From Zhouia amylolytica (GTDB taxonomy: Bacteria > Bacteroidota > Bacteroidia > Flavobacteriales > Flavobacteriaceae): a DNA stretch of 64,000 bases. This document shows positions 34,729 to 43,743 of the stretch, piece after piece. Each line of letters opens with the position of its first letter. Position 1 is the stretch's first letter. The position numbers and the translations under genes were made by a program. The stretch is from positions 222,658 through 286,657 of the forward strand of contig NZ_FPAG01000008.1 of assembly GCF_900116365.1 (NCBI RefSeq), read 5' to 3'. Below the pieces are notes generated by a model, which worked only from the letters and a program-made list of their open reading frames with translations, made no database searches and was not told where the DNA came from.

Positions 34729-37700
34729 ATGAAAAATGTAAATACCCTCTTTTCTTACGATAAATATTATAGGTACATTAGAATCGTAGCAAGTGTTACT
34801 ACTGGTGTGAGTTTAATTGTGATTTGGGGTTGGATATTAAAGATAAAGCTGTTAACCTCTTTTTTGCCTGACTTGCCCACCATGAAGTTTAATACCGCCT
34901 TATGTTTTTTTCTGGTTGCTGTTGGATTGCTTTTTAAAACTTCAAAACGATTGCCAAGATACCAGGTATATGCCGGGATCATTAATGTTACCTTATTAAT
35001 TTTAGCTGGTATAACATTATTAGAGCATATTACGGGTGTTAATTATGGAATAGACCAATTATTTGTTAAGGATTATTTTTCTATATATTCCCTACCTGGT
35101 AGAATGTCCTTAGGTACGGCATTAAATTTCTTTTTCCTGGGGTTGGGGTTACTTTTTATTGAATGTAAAACTAGATTGGTGGCACAAGTTTGTCAATACT
35201 TGTTTCATATTATAACTCTGATCTCTGTAACCTCATTTTTAACCTACTTATTTGGCGTGGGTATTGAAACCAAATTGGAATTCATCACTTCAATGGCCAT
35301 ACACACTGCAGTGTTGTTTATAGCTTTATCCGGAACTTCTTCATTAATTCGGATTGATCTGGGAATTACAAGTGTCTTCTCAAAACATAGCATAGGAAGT
35401 ATGATGGCGCGAAAATTATTTCTACAGATAGGAGGAATGGTGATTGTATTGAGTTACCTAAAAATTTTAGCAGATCGATATCAATTTATTGGCTTAGAGT
35501 TTGGAACTACGTTGTTTGGCGTTTTATTTCTGGTGCTATCATTGTCCTTGATCTGGTTTGTTGCTTCAAAACTGAATGAAATAGAAAGGCAGCGTCAAAA
35601 AATAAACCATAATCTGTCAATTGCTCAAACCTTTTTAAATTCCACGCCAGATCCCATAATTATAGTGGATCAATCTGCCAAAATATTTTTATTTAATGAA
35701 AGAGCGGAGGAGGTGTTTGCCTACACGGAAGATGAACTCAACGGGTTAGATCTGGATATCATTATTGACAAAAGGAGTTTAAGTAAGTTTCACAAAAGGT
35801 TTAAAAAACACTTAGTAGAGAAGGTTAAAAAAAATAAGAAGAAGCCTTTAGAGGTAAAAGCAGTAAAGAAAACCGGAGAAAAGTTTGAAAGTGAAGTCTC
35901 TTTTTCAAGGATAACGTTATTAGAGGGAACTTTTATTTTGGTTTCCTTAAAGGATATTACCGTGCGTAAATCTTATGAAAAGGAATTAAAAAAGATTACA
36001 AAAAAGTACAGTGCTGCCAATGAGGCAGCGGTAGTTGGAGTATGGGAATACGATATTGTTAAGAATTATCTCGAATGGGATAATGTAATGTATATCCTAC
36101 ATGGCCTTAATAAAGAAGACTTTAATCATGCATATGATGCCTGGGAAAAAGTTTTACATCCTGAAGACAAACAAAGAGCTACAGAGGAGGTAGAGAAGGC
36201 ATTAATGGGTGAAGAGGAATTCGATACCTCCTTTAGAATCATTAAACCGGATGGAGAGATAAGGCATATTCGGGCCAAGGCAGTAGTTTATAGAGATAAT
36301 GAACAGCATCCAATACGAATGCTTGGTACCAATTGGGATATTACCAAAGAAAAACAAGCGGAACAAGCTTTACAAAATAGTTTTAGACAAAACCTGATCT
36401 TTGTTGAACAAGCTCCGAGTGCTATTGCTATGTTTAACAGGAACATGGAATACATAGCCGCATCCCAAAAATGGAAAGAAGATTATGGGTTATTAGAAAT
36501 GGATATATTAGGTAAATCGCATTATGAGATCTTTCCGGAAATAGGTGATGAATGGAAAAAAATTCATCGTGAGTGTTTGGAGGGGGCTGTCAATGTATGT
36601 GATGAAGCCTCTTTTGAAAGGGAGGATGGAAGTGTTCAATGGATATCCTGGGATGTGAGACCATGGTATAAAACAGAAGGAGAAATAGGTGGTATTGTAA
36701 TGCATACCGCAAACATAACCCAGTTTAAAGACAGTGTTCGAGAGCGATTAAAAATTGAAAATATTCTTAATAAAACCAATGAGATAGCACGCATCGGTAC
36801 ATGGGAAGTCGATCTTGGAAAAGAAAAAATTAGCTGGAGTAAAATTACCAGAGAAATACATGAAGTACCTGATGATTATAGACCTCAATTAGAAAAGGCG
36901 ATCGATTTTTATAAAGAAGGAACCAGTAAAAAGTCGATTCAATCGGCTGTTACAAATGCTGTCAGATCTGGTAAATCTTTTGATTTGGAGTTAGAAATGA
37001 CCACCTATCAGGGTAATAATATCTGGGTACGATCAATAGGACAGGTTGAAATGTTTGAAGGAAGAGCTAAAAAGCTTTATGGGATATTTCAAGATATTAC
37101 CGAGATTAAGAATTATGAAATTTCATTAAAGGAGACCAATGAAAAACTCAATGCCATTCTTAACTCGAGTTATGTTTCAATTATAGGAACTGACAAAAAT
37201 GGATTAATCACCCATTTTAATAAAGGTGCAGAAACATTTTTACAATACTCTGCCGAGGAAATGATTGGTAAAGAAAGTCCTGTGATTATCCATTTGCCTG
37301 AAGAAATTGAGAAAAGAGGAAAAGCATTAAGCAAGCAGTTAAATAAAAATATTCAAGGTTTTGACGTATTTGTAGAATTACCAAAACAGGGTGATTATGA
37401 ATCTCAGGAATGGACGTATGTGAGAAAGGATGGATCCACTTTTTCGGTTCAACTGGTAGTTACCCCAGTCAAAGATGACCAGGGAGAAATTGAAGGATTT
37501 CTTGGGGTCGCAGCAGATATCAGCGAACTTAAAAATGCTGAAAAAGAAATTAAATCCTTATTGTCGATTACTACCGAACAAAATGATCGATTAAAGAATT
37601 TTGCCCACATTGTTTCCCATAATTTGAGATCTCATTCAGGAAATTTTGAAATGTTGCTAGATGTTTTTGTAAGTACCTATCCAGAGTTTCAAAAAGAAAA

Positions 37701-38247
37701 AGCAATAGAGTTATTGCAACTGGCATCTCGAAACCTAAAAGAGACCATTCAGCATCTGAATGAGGTGGTTGTGATTAACACGGAGATAGATTTTAAAATG
37801 GAAAATATTAATCTCCGAAATGCAGTTAAAGCAACATATAACTCCATATCAAGTTTAGCTTCTGAAGCCCAGGTAGAAATTATTAATGAAGTTCAGGAAG
37901 ATGCATTAATTAAGGGCTTGCCAGCTTATGTAGAGAGTATTTTACTCAATTTCATAACAAATGGAATAAAATACAGATCTCATGACAGAAATAGCTTTGT
38001 AAAACTTTCTTCCTATCAACAAAACGGATATACCATTTTGGATGTTGAAGATAACGGCCTTGGAATAGACTTGAATAGACATGGTGATAAACTGTTTGGG
38101 ATGTATAAGACCTTTCATCATAATAAAGATGCCCGAGGAATAGGACTTTTTATCACAAAGAATCAAATGGAAGCTATAGGAGGTAAAATAGAGGTAGAAA
38201 GTAAAGTCGACCAGGGTACTAATTTTAAATTGTATTTTAAAAACTAA
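34729..38247 (+). CDS. Multi-PAS membrane histidine kinase
   Basis: A 1172-residue kinase starting at the ATG at 34729; a TTG 36 bp upstream is ignored. Residues about 10-290 hold seven or eight membrane segments without a recognised sensor name. At least five PAS/PAC modules follow (e.g. SLKDITVRK, GTNWDITKEK, IVMHTANITQFK, GIFQDITEIK, GVAADISELK at their ends). The HisKA-like dimerisation helix has His964 (IVSHNLRSHSGN), and the ATPase core has NFITNGIKYRS, DNGLGID and GIGLFITKNQ. No attached receiver. Paired with the response regulator 9 bp downstream. Confidence 0.88.
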   Translation: MKNVNTLFSYDKYYRYIRIVASVTTGVSLIVIWGWILKIKLLTSFLPDLPTMKFNTALCFFLVAVGLLFKTSKRLPRYQVYAGIINVTLLILAGITLLEHITGVNYGIDQLFVKDYFSIYSLPGRMSLGTALNFFFLGLGLLFIECKTRLVAQVCQYLFHIITLISVTSFLTYLFGVGIETKLEFITSMAIHTAVLFIALSGTSSLIRIDLGITSVFSKHSIGSMMARKLFLQIGGMVIVLSYLKILADRYQFIGLEFGTTLFGVLFLVLSLSLIWFVASKLNEIERQRQKINHNLSIAQTFLNSTPDPIIIVDQSAKIFLFNERAEEVFAYTEDELNGLDLDIIIDKRSLSKFHKRFKKHLVEKVKKNKKKPLEVKAVKKTGEKFESEVSFSRITLLEGTFILVSLKDITVRKSYEKELKKITKKYSAANEAAVVGVWEYDIVKNYLEWDNVMYILHGLNKEDFNHAYDAWEKVLHPEDKQRATEEVEKALMGEEEFDTSFRIIKPDGEIRHIRAKAVVYRDNEQHPIRMLGTNWDITKEKQAEQALQNSFRQNLIFVEQAPSAIAMFNRNMEYIAASQKWKEDYGLLEMDILGKSHYEIFPEIGDEWKKIHRECLEGAVNVCDEASFEREDGSVQWISWDVRPWYKTEGEIGGIVMHTANITQFKDSVRERLKIENILNKTNEIARIGTWEVDLGKEKISWSKITREIHEVPDDYRPQLEKAIDFYKEGTSKKSIQSAVTNAVRSGKSFDLELEMTTYQGNNIWVRSIGQVEMFEGRAKKLYGIFQDITEIKNYEISLKETNEKLNAILNSSYVSIIGTDKNGLITHFNKGAETFLQYSAEEMIGKESPVIIHLPEEIEKRGKALSKQLNKNIQGFDVFVELPKQGDYESQEWTYVRKDGSTFSVQLVVTPVKDDQGEIEGFLGVAADISELKNAEKEIKSLLSITTEQNDRLKNFAHIVSHNLRSHSGNFEMLLDVFVSTYPEFQKEKAIELLQLASRNLKETIQHLNEVVVINTEIDFKMENINLRNAVKATYNSISSLASEAQVEIINEVQEDALIKGLPAYVESILLNFITNGIKYRSHDRNSFVKLSSYQQNGYTILDVEDNGLGIDLNRHGDKLFGMYKTFHHNKDARGIGLFITKNQMEAIGGKIEVESKVDQGTNFKLYFKN

Positions 38248-38256
38248 CCAATATAA

Positions 38257-38667
38257 ATGAAGTCAAATAACGCAATTAACCTAACATGCATCATAGATGA
38301 TGATCCTGTTTTTGTATTCGGTGCAAAAAGAATTATGGAAATGGCCGAATTTTGCAATAACTTTTTAGTTTTTCAGAATGGTGAAGAGGCTTTAACTAAT
38401 TTAAAACCCATCGTATTATCCGGTGAATCAGTCCCCGATGTAATCTTACTGGATTTGAATATGCCTATAATGGATGGTTGGGAGTTTTTGGATAATTTTA
38501 TAAAACTAGAGACCAAAAGAAAGATACTCATTTATATCGTCTCTTCATCCATAGATCCTGCGGATATTATTAAAGCTAAATCATATAAGGGATTGAATAA
38601 CTTTATTGTAAAACCAATTACACGAGAGGTTTTAAGTGAAATTATGAGAGATGCAGTGAAGCACTAA
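38257..38667 (+). CDS. Single-domain response regulator
   Basis: A 136-residue receiver domain with no output domain. The acidic pocket is IIDDDP (Asp14-16), phospho-acceptor Asp66 (LLDLNMPIMDGWEF), and Lys119 (IVKPI). It resembles the Rcp1/CheY-like regulators that partner with PAS/phytochrome-type kinases. It lies 9 bp after the kinase gene and so is probably its direct partner. The downstream target is unknown. Confidence 0.9.
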   Translation: MKSNNAINLTCIIDDDPVFVFGAKRIMEMAEFCNNFLVFQNGEEALTNLKPIVLSGESVPDVILLDLNMPIMDGWEFLDNFIKLETKRKILIYIVSSSIDPADIIKAKSYKGLNNFIVKPITREVLSEIMRDAVKH

Positions 38668-38711
38668 CTTAAAGGAAAGCTAGATAGTTTATACTTAAAC
38701 ATATTAAAGAA

Positions 38712-39269
38712 TTAAATGGCGTCATCTGTAAAGTGGCGCCTTTCTTTATTTTGATTGAACTTTTCTTTGTTAAAATCCTTAGAAGCTCCTTTGGGGATAG
38801 TTAAGGAATTCCATTGGTCCCCTTTTAGGATTTTACCAATAAAAACGATCTGTCCTACATGATACGCGTAATGTGCCATTTGTCTGTTTAATGCTTCCAG
38901 CACCGTATGTCCTTCATTCCTTATATAAATAATGCGCTCCAGATCGTTTGGTGAGAGATTGTCGATAGAATTGAAGAGGCAATTCCATCCTTTGTCCCAA
39001 TAGGTAATCATTTCGTCTTTAGTAGCGAGGGTATCTTCAAACTCATCATCTCGATTACGCCAATCCTTTTCTCCGTCCTCACTTAAAAAGTTGGTAAAAC
39101 GACTCAGCATATTACCAGCCATATGTTTTACAAGAGTTACAATATTGTTTTGGGCTTCAACGTTCCGCCAATGAATATCATCATCGTTTAAAACAACGAA
39201 TGTTTTATCAGCCAGACTTTTGTAATAACGGAATTGTTTGCGGGTACTTTCCAGGTAATTGCTGTTCAA
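38712..39269 (-). CDS. DUF1572 / DinB-like four-helix protein
   Basis: A 185-residue protein of the DinB-like superfamily (DUF1572). It has three conserved His in metal-binding arrangement: in LVKHMAGN, near 49, and in HYAYHVGQIV. DinB-like proteins include thiol transferases and bacillithiol-dependent enzymes, so a metal-dependent transferase role is possible. No operon partner. Strong palindromic terminator follows between it and msrB on the other side. Confidence 0.82.
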   Translation of the reverse strand: MNSNYLESTRKQFRYYKSLADKTFVVLNDDDIHWRNVEAQNNIVTLVKHMAGNMLSRFTNFLSEDGEKDWRNRDDEFEDTLATKDEMITYWDKGWNCLFNSIDNLSPNDLERIIYIRNEGHTVLEALNRQMAHYAYHVGQIVFIGKILKGDQWNSLTIPKGASKDFNKEKFNQNKERRHFTDDAI

Positions 39270-39306
39270 AATGTTTAGCGTTAGAATGTTATATGTATAA
39301 AATTAA

Positions 39307-39336
39307 AAAAACCTTCTCAAATTTGAGAAGGTTTTT
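39307..39336. terminator. Palindromic terminator between DUF1572 and msrB genes
   Basis: AAACCTTCTCAA and TTGAGAAGGTTT around a minimal loop form a fully symmetric stem, with A-run left and T-run right. It is downstream of the minus-strand msrB gene and can terminate in either direction. Confidence 0.85.
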
Positions 39337-39354
39337 AGGTATGTTTACTAGTTT

Positions 39355-39864
39355 TTATTGATCTTTAAAATCTATACTAACTGAATTTACGCAATAGCGT
39401 TTGCCGGTAGCAGTCGGGCCATCATTGAAAACATGACCAAGATGTCCGCCACACTTACTACAAAGTATTTCAGTACGAACCATTCCAAAAGAGGTATCTT
39501 TTTTATATGTTATGGTGCCTTCAATAGCCTTGTCGAAAGATGGCCACCCACAATCACTTTCAAATTTCATGTCACTTTCAAAAAGGGGAGTTCCACATCC
39601 TTTGCATTTATAAGTACCTTCTTCAAAATGAAGGTTATATTTACCTGTATGTGGTCTTTCTGTTCCTTTAAGTCGTAATACCCGATATTCTTCTTCAGAA
39701 AGCAAAGCTCTCCATTCAGCATCGGTCTTCTCAAGGGATTGATTATTTTGCTCCATCTTCGTAGTTGATTTTTGCTGGTTACTTTTTTTATTGTCTTTGT
39801 CCTGGGCATTTGAATTACAACTGACCATCAGCGCAATTAATATTGCAAGAAATAAAGATCTCAT
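39355..39864 (-). CDS. msrB: Peptide-methionine (R)-S-oxide reductase, lipoprotein
   Basis: A 169-residue MsrB with a lipoprotein signal (LMVSC, Cys16), a charged linker of about 30 residues and the reductase domain. It has the zinc Cys pairs CKGC and CSKC, the conserved SDCGWPSFD and the catalytic Cys158 in KRYCVNS. It reduces methionine-R-sulfoxide in proteins on the periplasmic side of the membrane. No MsrA partner is nearby. Confidence 0.93.
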   Translation of the reverse strand: MRSLFLAILIALMVSCNSNAQDKDNKKSNQQKSTTKMEQNNQSLEKTDAEWRALLSEEEYRVLRLKGTERPHTGKYNLHFEEGTYKCKGCGTPLFESDMKFESDCGWPSFDKAIEGTITYKKDTSFGMVRTEILCSKCGGHLGHVFNDGPTATGKRYCVNSVSIDFKDQ

Positions 39865-39920
39865 GATATTGTTTTTTTATTTGGACGTAACAATATATTA
39901 AACATAACAATAAAGAAGAC

Positions 39921-40436
39921 TTAGTTTAAAGATTTAATCTCTTTTATATTTAAAGTCTGCATAATAGAATCGTAATTGGTAGTGTCAACTCCTTGTATTA
40001 ATTCAGTAGGTATAATGACATACCTGAAAATTAAACCTGCATTCATTTCTTCAGTCATATGGCTTCTCCAATCATTAGATCCGTCAATGAAAAATGAGAT
40101 GACCGCAGGATCATAATCATAGAGATAACTGTAGGTGTAAGAATTACCGAATAATATCCTTGGAAGTGGTTCCCATATATATTCTCCATTAACTCCATAA
40201 ACTACTTTTTGAAAGGCCATAATAACATCCGATTCTTCGACAGAAACACCATCAGGATATTCCAGGAATTCATAGTATCCATTGACACCACGTAAGTCAA
40301 TAGTTACCTCGACAGCCTGAGGTTTAATCATTTGGCCGTCTTGACCATCCTGACCATCTTGCCCCGGAGGTCCTTGTTCACCTTCACAAGAAATTATAAC
40401 AAAAGAAAATACAACGAGATAAAATAATTTTTTCAT
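39921..40436 (-). CDS. Collagen-like lipoprotein (paralogue 1 of 3)
   Basis: A 171-residue lipoprotein (VIISC, Cys17) in which the lipidated Cys is followed at once by a short Gly-X-Y tract (EGEQGPPGQDGQDGQDGQ) and then a mainly beta domain. The C-terminal domain is shared with the two genes upstream: all three end with a pattern of I-x-x-IKSLN/RKLN. The function is unknown. The tract is too short for a stable collagen triple helix on its own but may trimerise with the domain behind it. Most divergent from paralogue 3. Confidence 0.78.
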   Translation of the reverse strand: MKKLFYLVVFSFVIISCEGEQGPPGQDGQDGQDGQMIKPQAVEVTIDLRGVNGYYEFLEYPDGVSVEESDVIMAFQKVVYGVNGEYIWEPLPRILFGNSYTYSYLYDYDPAVISFFIDGSNDWRSHMTEEMNAGLIFRYVIIPTELIQGVDTTNYDSIMQTLNIKEIKSLN

Positions 40437-40481
40437 TTAAATGTGCTTTTTGAGTTATTTTAAAAAAGAGCACAAAAATAG

Positions 40482-40508
40482 AAAACTCCGATTCAATATC
40501 GGAGTTTT
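40482..40508. terminator. Intrinsic terminator
   Basis: AAAACTCCGAT (40482-40492), TCAAT loop, ATCGGAGTTTT (40498-40508). On the minus strand it follows paralogue 2. Confidence 0.87.
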
Positions 40509-40554
40509 ACTACGAGTAGTCGATGTTAAATATATGTTATATGTAAGTTCTGGA

Positions 40555-41052
40555 TTAATTTAACTTTCTCACATCTTCAATGTTCAAGGCTTGTATGACG
40601 TTATTGTAATTAGAAAAATCAATTGATGCGTCTACATTATCTGCCGGCACGACGACCACTCTAAATACTTGGTTTTGTGTCCATTCGCTTCCCAGAGAAT
40701 TTAAATCGATGGTGCCGTCTAGAAATATACGTACATCTTCCTGAGTGAAATCGAAATTATAAGTCAAAACGCCATCATTGAAAAATACATCTTGAGGAAT
40801 CAATCTCCAAATTTCCGTACCGTCTACCTCCCACAGAATATAGGTTAGAACAACATCATATGGGAATACCTCAAACCCATATGGTTCTACAATTTCGAAG
40901 TTGTTTGCTTCGGTAAAATCAACTTCAATTTCGAATGCGTCAGCAACAATAAGCCCTCCATCTTGCCCTGGAGGTCCTGGAGGTCCCGGATCGCCATCAC
41001 ATGAAACAAAGGCTAGCGAGACCATGGTCAGTAAATAAAATATTTTTTTCAT
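40555..41052 (-). CDS. Collagen-like lipoprotein (paralogue 2 of 3)
   Basis: A 165-residue lipoprotein with lipobox AFVSC (Cys18) and tract DGDPGPPGPPGQDGG. I start it at the ATG at 41052, which gives a standard signal (MKKIFYLLTMVSLAF); a longer open frame upstream adds twelve unrelated residues. The remaining domain is close to those of its neighbours (e.g. EIWRLIPQDVFFNDGVLTYNF, FRVVVVPADNV). It has its own terminators on both sides, so the three paralogues are separate transcription units. Confidence 0.78.
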   Translation of the reverse strand: MKKIFYLLTMVSLAFVSCDGDPGPPGPPGQDGGLIVADAFEIEVDFTEANNFEIVEPYGFEVFPYDVVLTYILWEVDGTEIWRLIPQDVFFNDGVLTYNFDFTQEDVRIFLDGTIDLNSLGSEWTQNQVFRVVVVPADNVDASIDFSNYNNVIQALNIEDVRKLN

Positions 41053-41121
41053 AATTATCAGAGTTTTTATTATCAAACAATAGTACAATTATCAGGCCAT
41101 AATAAATTTTACAAAAAAAAT

Positions 41122-41143
41122 AGTCCGGTTTTATGACCGGACT
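41122..41143 (-). terminator. Intrinsic terminator
   Basis: AGTCCGGT (41122-41129) and ACCGGACT (41136-41143) form an 8-bp stem. On the minus strand it is followed by ATTTTTTTTG. It ends the transcript of paralogue 3. Confidence 0.87.
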
Positions 41144-41189
41144 TGAAAGTTTTAAGGAGGAACTTTGATGATTTTTCGCAAGCATTTTA

Positions 41190-41726
41190 TTATTGTAACT
41201 CGTAGGATTTTATTTTTTGCGTTTCGTATTCTTTTATATACTGGCTAATGTTCATCCCTTCATTGTTGCTTAGAAACTCTGCTGGTATTATGGCCACTCT
41301 AAATAAATTATTTAAAGTGAATTCATCATCCAGAGTGCCCAGATCAACATTACCGTCTATATAAAAGTTAATATCTAAAAAAGTGTGATCGAAACTGTAG
41401 GAAATAATACCTGTGCTAAAATATACGAGGTGTGGCATGGCTTCCCATATATCGACTCCGTTATCTACCCCGGCAAAATGATACGCTACAACCAAATCAG
41501 ATTCGAACACTTCTATCTCCTCCGGGAATACAAATAATAGTGCATAGTCGTTTTCGGCTAAAAAGTCTACTTCAACCTCAAATACCTGGGGTAAAAGGAT
41601 GCCTCCATCGACACCGGGAGGACCTTCCGGCCCCGGAGGCCCTACATCTCCCATGGGGCCTTGATCACCCTCACAGGATATTAATGTTACTAATAGTATG
41701 GCAAACGTGTAAACAATTGACTTCAT
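41190..41726 (-). CDS. Collagen-like lipoprotein (paralogue 3 of 3)
   Basis: A 178-residue lipoprotein (TLISC, Cys18) with the longest Gly-X-Y tract of the three (EGDQGPMGDVGPPGPEGPPGVDGG). It has the same domain as its neighbours: paired aromatic strands (DIWEAMPHLVYFSTGIISYSF) and FRVAIIPAEFL. The terminal IKSYELQ resembles the other two. Position and sequence indicate local duplication. A plus-strand open frame overlaps it but is antisense. Confidence 0.78.
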   Translation of the reverse strand: MKSIVYTFAILLVTLISCEGDQGPMGDVGPPGPEGPPGVDGGILLPQVFEVEVDFLAENDYALLFVFPEEIEVFESDLVVAYHFAGVDNGVDIWEAMPHLVYFSTGIISYSFDHTFLDINFYIDGNVDLGTLDDEFTLNNLFRVAIIPAEFLSNNEGMNISQYIKEYETQKIKSYELQ

Positions 41727-41801
41727 AATAATACATTTAATAATTCAAAGGCAGGGGGAGAGCCTGAGTTACCAGGCTCAAAAATCTTAAGAAAGTAAAC
41801 T

Positions 41802-42569
41802 TTAATTTACTTTTACTTCTGCAGTTCGTCCGCTTAATTCAGGAGCCAGAATCCATAATTCTCTTTCGGAACCATTGGTGAGTTCATGCCAGGTTTTAAC
41901 ATCTCTTTCAAAACTTCCGGCACCATTAACTTCATCATAGTTGGAGATCCAGTTATCATCCTGCTCTCCTAGTTTAGCGGAGTTTTCGAAAAAATCTACG
42001 AAGACAATATCTTTTCCTTCTTTGGTACTTCCAAATTCATTGGTGTAAATCCCATAGACTTCATTAGGATATTTCTCCTTATTCATTTTGGTGATTTTAG
42101 CTACAATGGCTTTAATCTTATCAAAATTACCCCACCCTCTTTTAATGTCGTAATAGGTGAGTCTTAATTTATCAAGCTTAAAGTCATTAGGGAAGTTAGA
42201 AAGTTCCGGGTGTGATCGCCAATAGGTTGCATTGGCCATAGGAAGTAATGTAGGCATTACCATATTATTCCAATGTTCATCATGCCCCCCTTGTGCTGGT
42301 CGGCTATCCACAGAAGACCATGGAATTGGCCCCATCGACCATACATACTTACCGGTATTCGGGCCGGTGACAATGGCGTATACCCGACAACCATAAACAT
42401 CATCTGCATGATATTTTTTATTATGGTCCGCCATGTGTTTTTTGAAATCACCCATCTTGGCAGGATTGGGCGTAATAATAACATTTTCAAATACTACATA
42501 CTCTCCGTTGTTTTGCCCGGATACAGTCCAGGCCAATAATACAACGATTAATAACAATAATTTTCTCAT
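41802..42569 (-). CDS. Secreted protein with two related halves
   Basis: A 255-residue secreted protein with a signal peptide (about 1-18, ending VSGQ). The two halves look alike: residues 22-80 (VFENVIITPNPAKMGDFKKHMADHNKKYHA) and about 140-200 (YYDIKRGWGNFDKIKAIVAKITKMNKEKY), each followed by a strand pair. This looks like a tandem dimeric alpha-beta barrel (ABM-like) domain, with His-rich surfaces, but I cannot assign an enzyme. It is monocistronic, next to the lipoprotein trio. A hairpin (41760-41779) lies behind it. Confidence 0.6.
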   Translation of the reverse strand: MRKLLLLIVVLLAWTVSGQNNGEYVVFENVIITPNPAKMGDFKKHMADHNKKYHADDVYGCRVYAIVTGPNTGKYVWSMGPIPWSSVDSRPAQGGHDEHWNNMVMPTLLPMANATYWRSHPELSNFPNDFKLDKLRLTYYDIKRGWGNFDKIKAIVAKITKMNKEKYPNEVYGIYTNEFGSTKEGKDIVFVDFFENSAKLGEQDDNWISNYDEVNGAGSFERDVKTWHELTNGSERELWILAPELSGRTAEVKVN

Positions 42570-42719
42570 GACAATATATTTAGCTGGTTAATAAGCTATT
42601 GAATAATTGCTATTAATCAAGAGAAAAGATGTAGTGGTAGTGGTGCAAATATAGTTATAATTAATTGAAAATTAACATTATGGGGTATTATTTATCTGTG
42701 GGTACTTCAAAGATTATTA

Positions 42720-43580
42720 TTACTGAATAAATTTACTGATTTGAGTAATTACCTCATCATTTCCTAAAATTCTACGATGTCCCAAACCATTGGTAACTAT
42801 CAAATCCGAGTTTTGTAGGTGCTTATGTATGTTTTCAGCCGAGCTTAGTGGTACATCAAGATCATTTTGATCATGGATAATAAGCGTTGGAGTAGAAACA
42901 TGGTCTGCCGCTTTACTAGCCGATAAATTATTAATGTCTTCCCCGAGAACCTGATCGAATTGTTTTTTCATTTTCATTCCTACATGATCTTTCAACCCTA
43001 ATTTTCTGGTAAAATCGAGAGCAATATCAATGATTTTGTCACCACAACCAATTATAACCAGTTTCTTCAGGTGTAAGCCCTGGCTAATAGAGTTTAATAA
43101 AGTCATACCTCCTAAAGAATGACCAATACCAATGTCAAAGGGTCCATATAGTTTGGTAAGATGTAATACCACGTCTATAAATTCAGACATATTAGTTTTT
43201 GAACCCGGAGCCTTACCATGAGCCGGGGCATCAAAACTAATGGTCATATAACCCTGTTTAAGAAGCTCATCTGCGATTTTAAATAATTGGGTGCCGCGTC
43301 CAGACCAGCCATGAACCAATAAAGCTTTCTTAGTTGATTTCCCATATTCATAAACGACCACCTCTTTGTTAATAGATGGGATCTTTACCTGAGTTTGAAT
43401 CGTATGCTGGTCCATTGAGTATTCTCGTTTAGGCATTTTATGTTTTATCGGACTCATAAATAGACTGCCGGCAAACTTGCTGGCCAAGAGCGGAGAAATA
43501 AATTGTAACGTTTTAGCGGTGTATACTATAGGTTTAGGAATCTCAAGAGTATTTCTATATGTTTTCTGATCTTTTGTCAT
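42720..43580 (-). CDS. Alpha/beta hydrolase
   Basis: A 286-residue alpha/beta hydrolase with no signal peptide. It has the oxyanion HGWSGRG, the FDAPAHGKAPG loop, the nucleophile elbow GHSLGG (Ser about 151), an acid in the strand DQNDLDVPL, and the catalytic His in NGLGHRRIL near the C-terminus. Esterase or lysophospholipase-like activity is possible; the substrate is unknown. It is monocistronic. Confidence 0.85.
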   Translation of the reverse strand: MTKDQKTYRNTLEIPKPIVYTAKTLQFISPLLASKFAGSLFMSPIKHKMPKREYSMDQHTIQTQVKIPSINKEVVVYEYGKSTKKALLVHGWSGRGTQLFKIADELLKQGYMTISFDAPAHGKAPGSKTNMSEFIDVVLHLTKLYGPFDIGIGHSLGGMTLLNSISQGLHLKKLVIIGCGDKIIDIALDFTRKLGLKDHVGMKMKKQFDQVLGEDINNLSASKAADHVSTPTLIIHDQNDLDVPLSSAENIHKHLQNSDLIVTNGLGHRRILGNDEVITQISKFIQ

Positions 43581-43743
43581 GCCAATACTTAATTTAGATG
43601 CAAGGTATCCATTTTCATAGAATGAACGTAATAATTACTTTTTAGAATAGAAGGTTTTATAAAAATTCTTTCAACTTTAACTTTTAAGCCTTACAATTAT
43701 TAAAGTTTTGTAAATTTGATCTGTAAAAGAAAATTAACTCAAA

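Noticed and set aside
41432..41728. 98-residue plus-strand frame
   Set aside because: Antisense of collagen-like paralogue 3; no start region or protein-like features.
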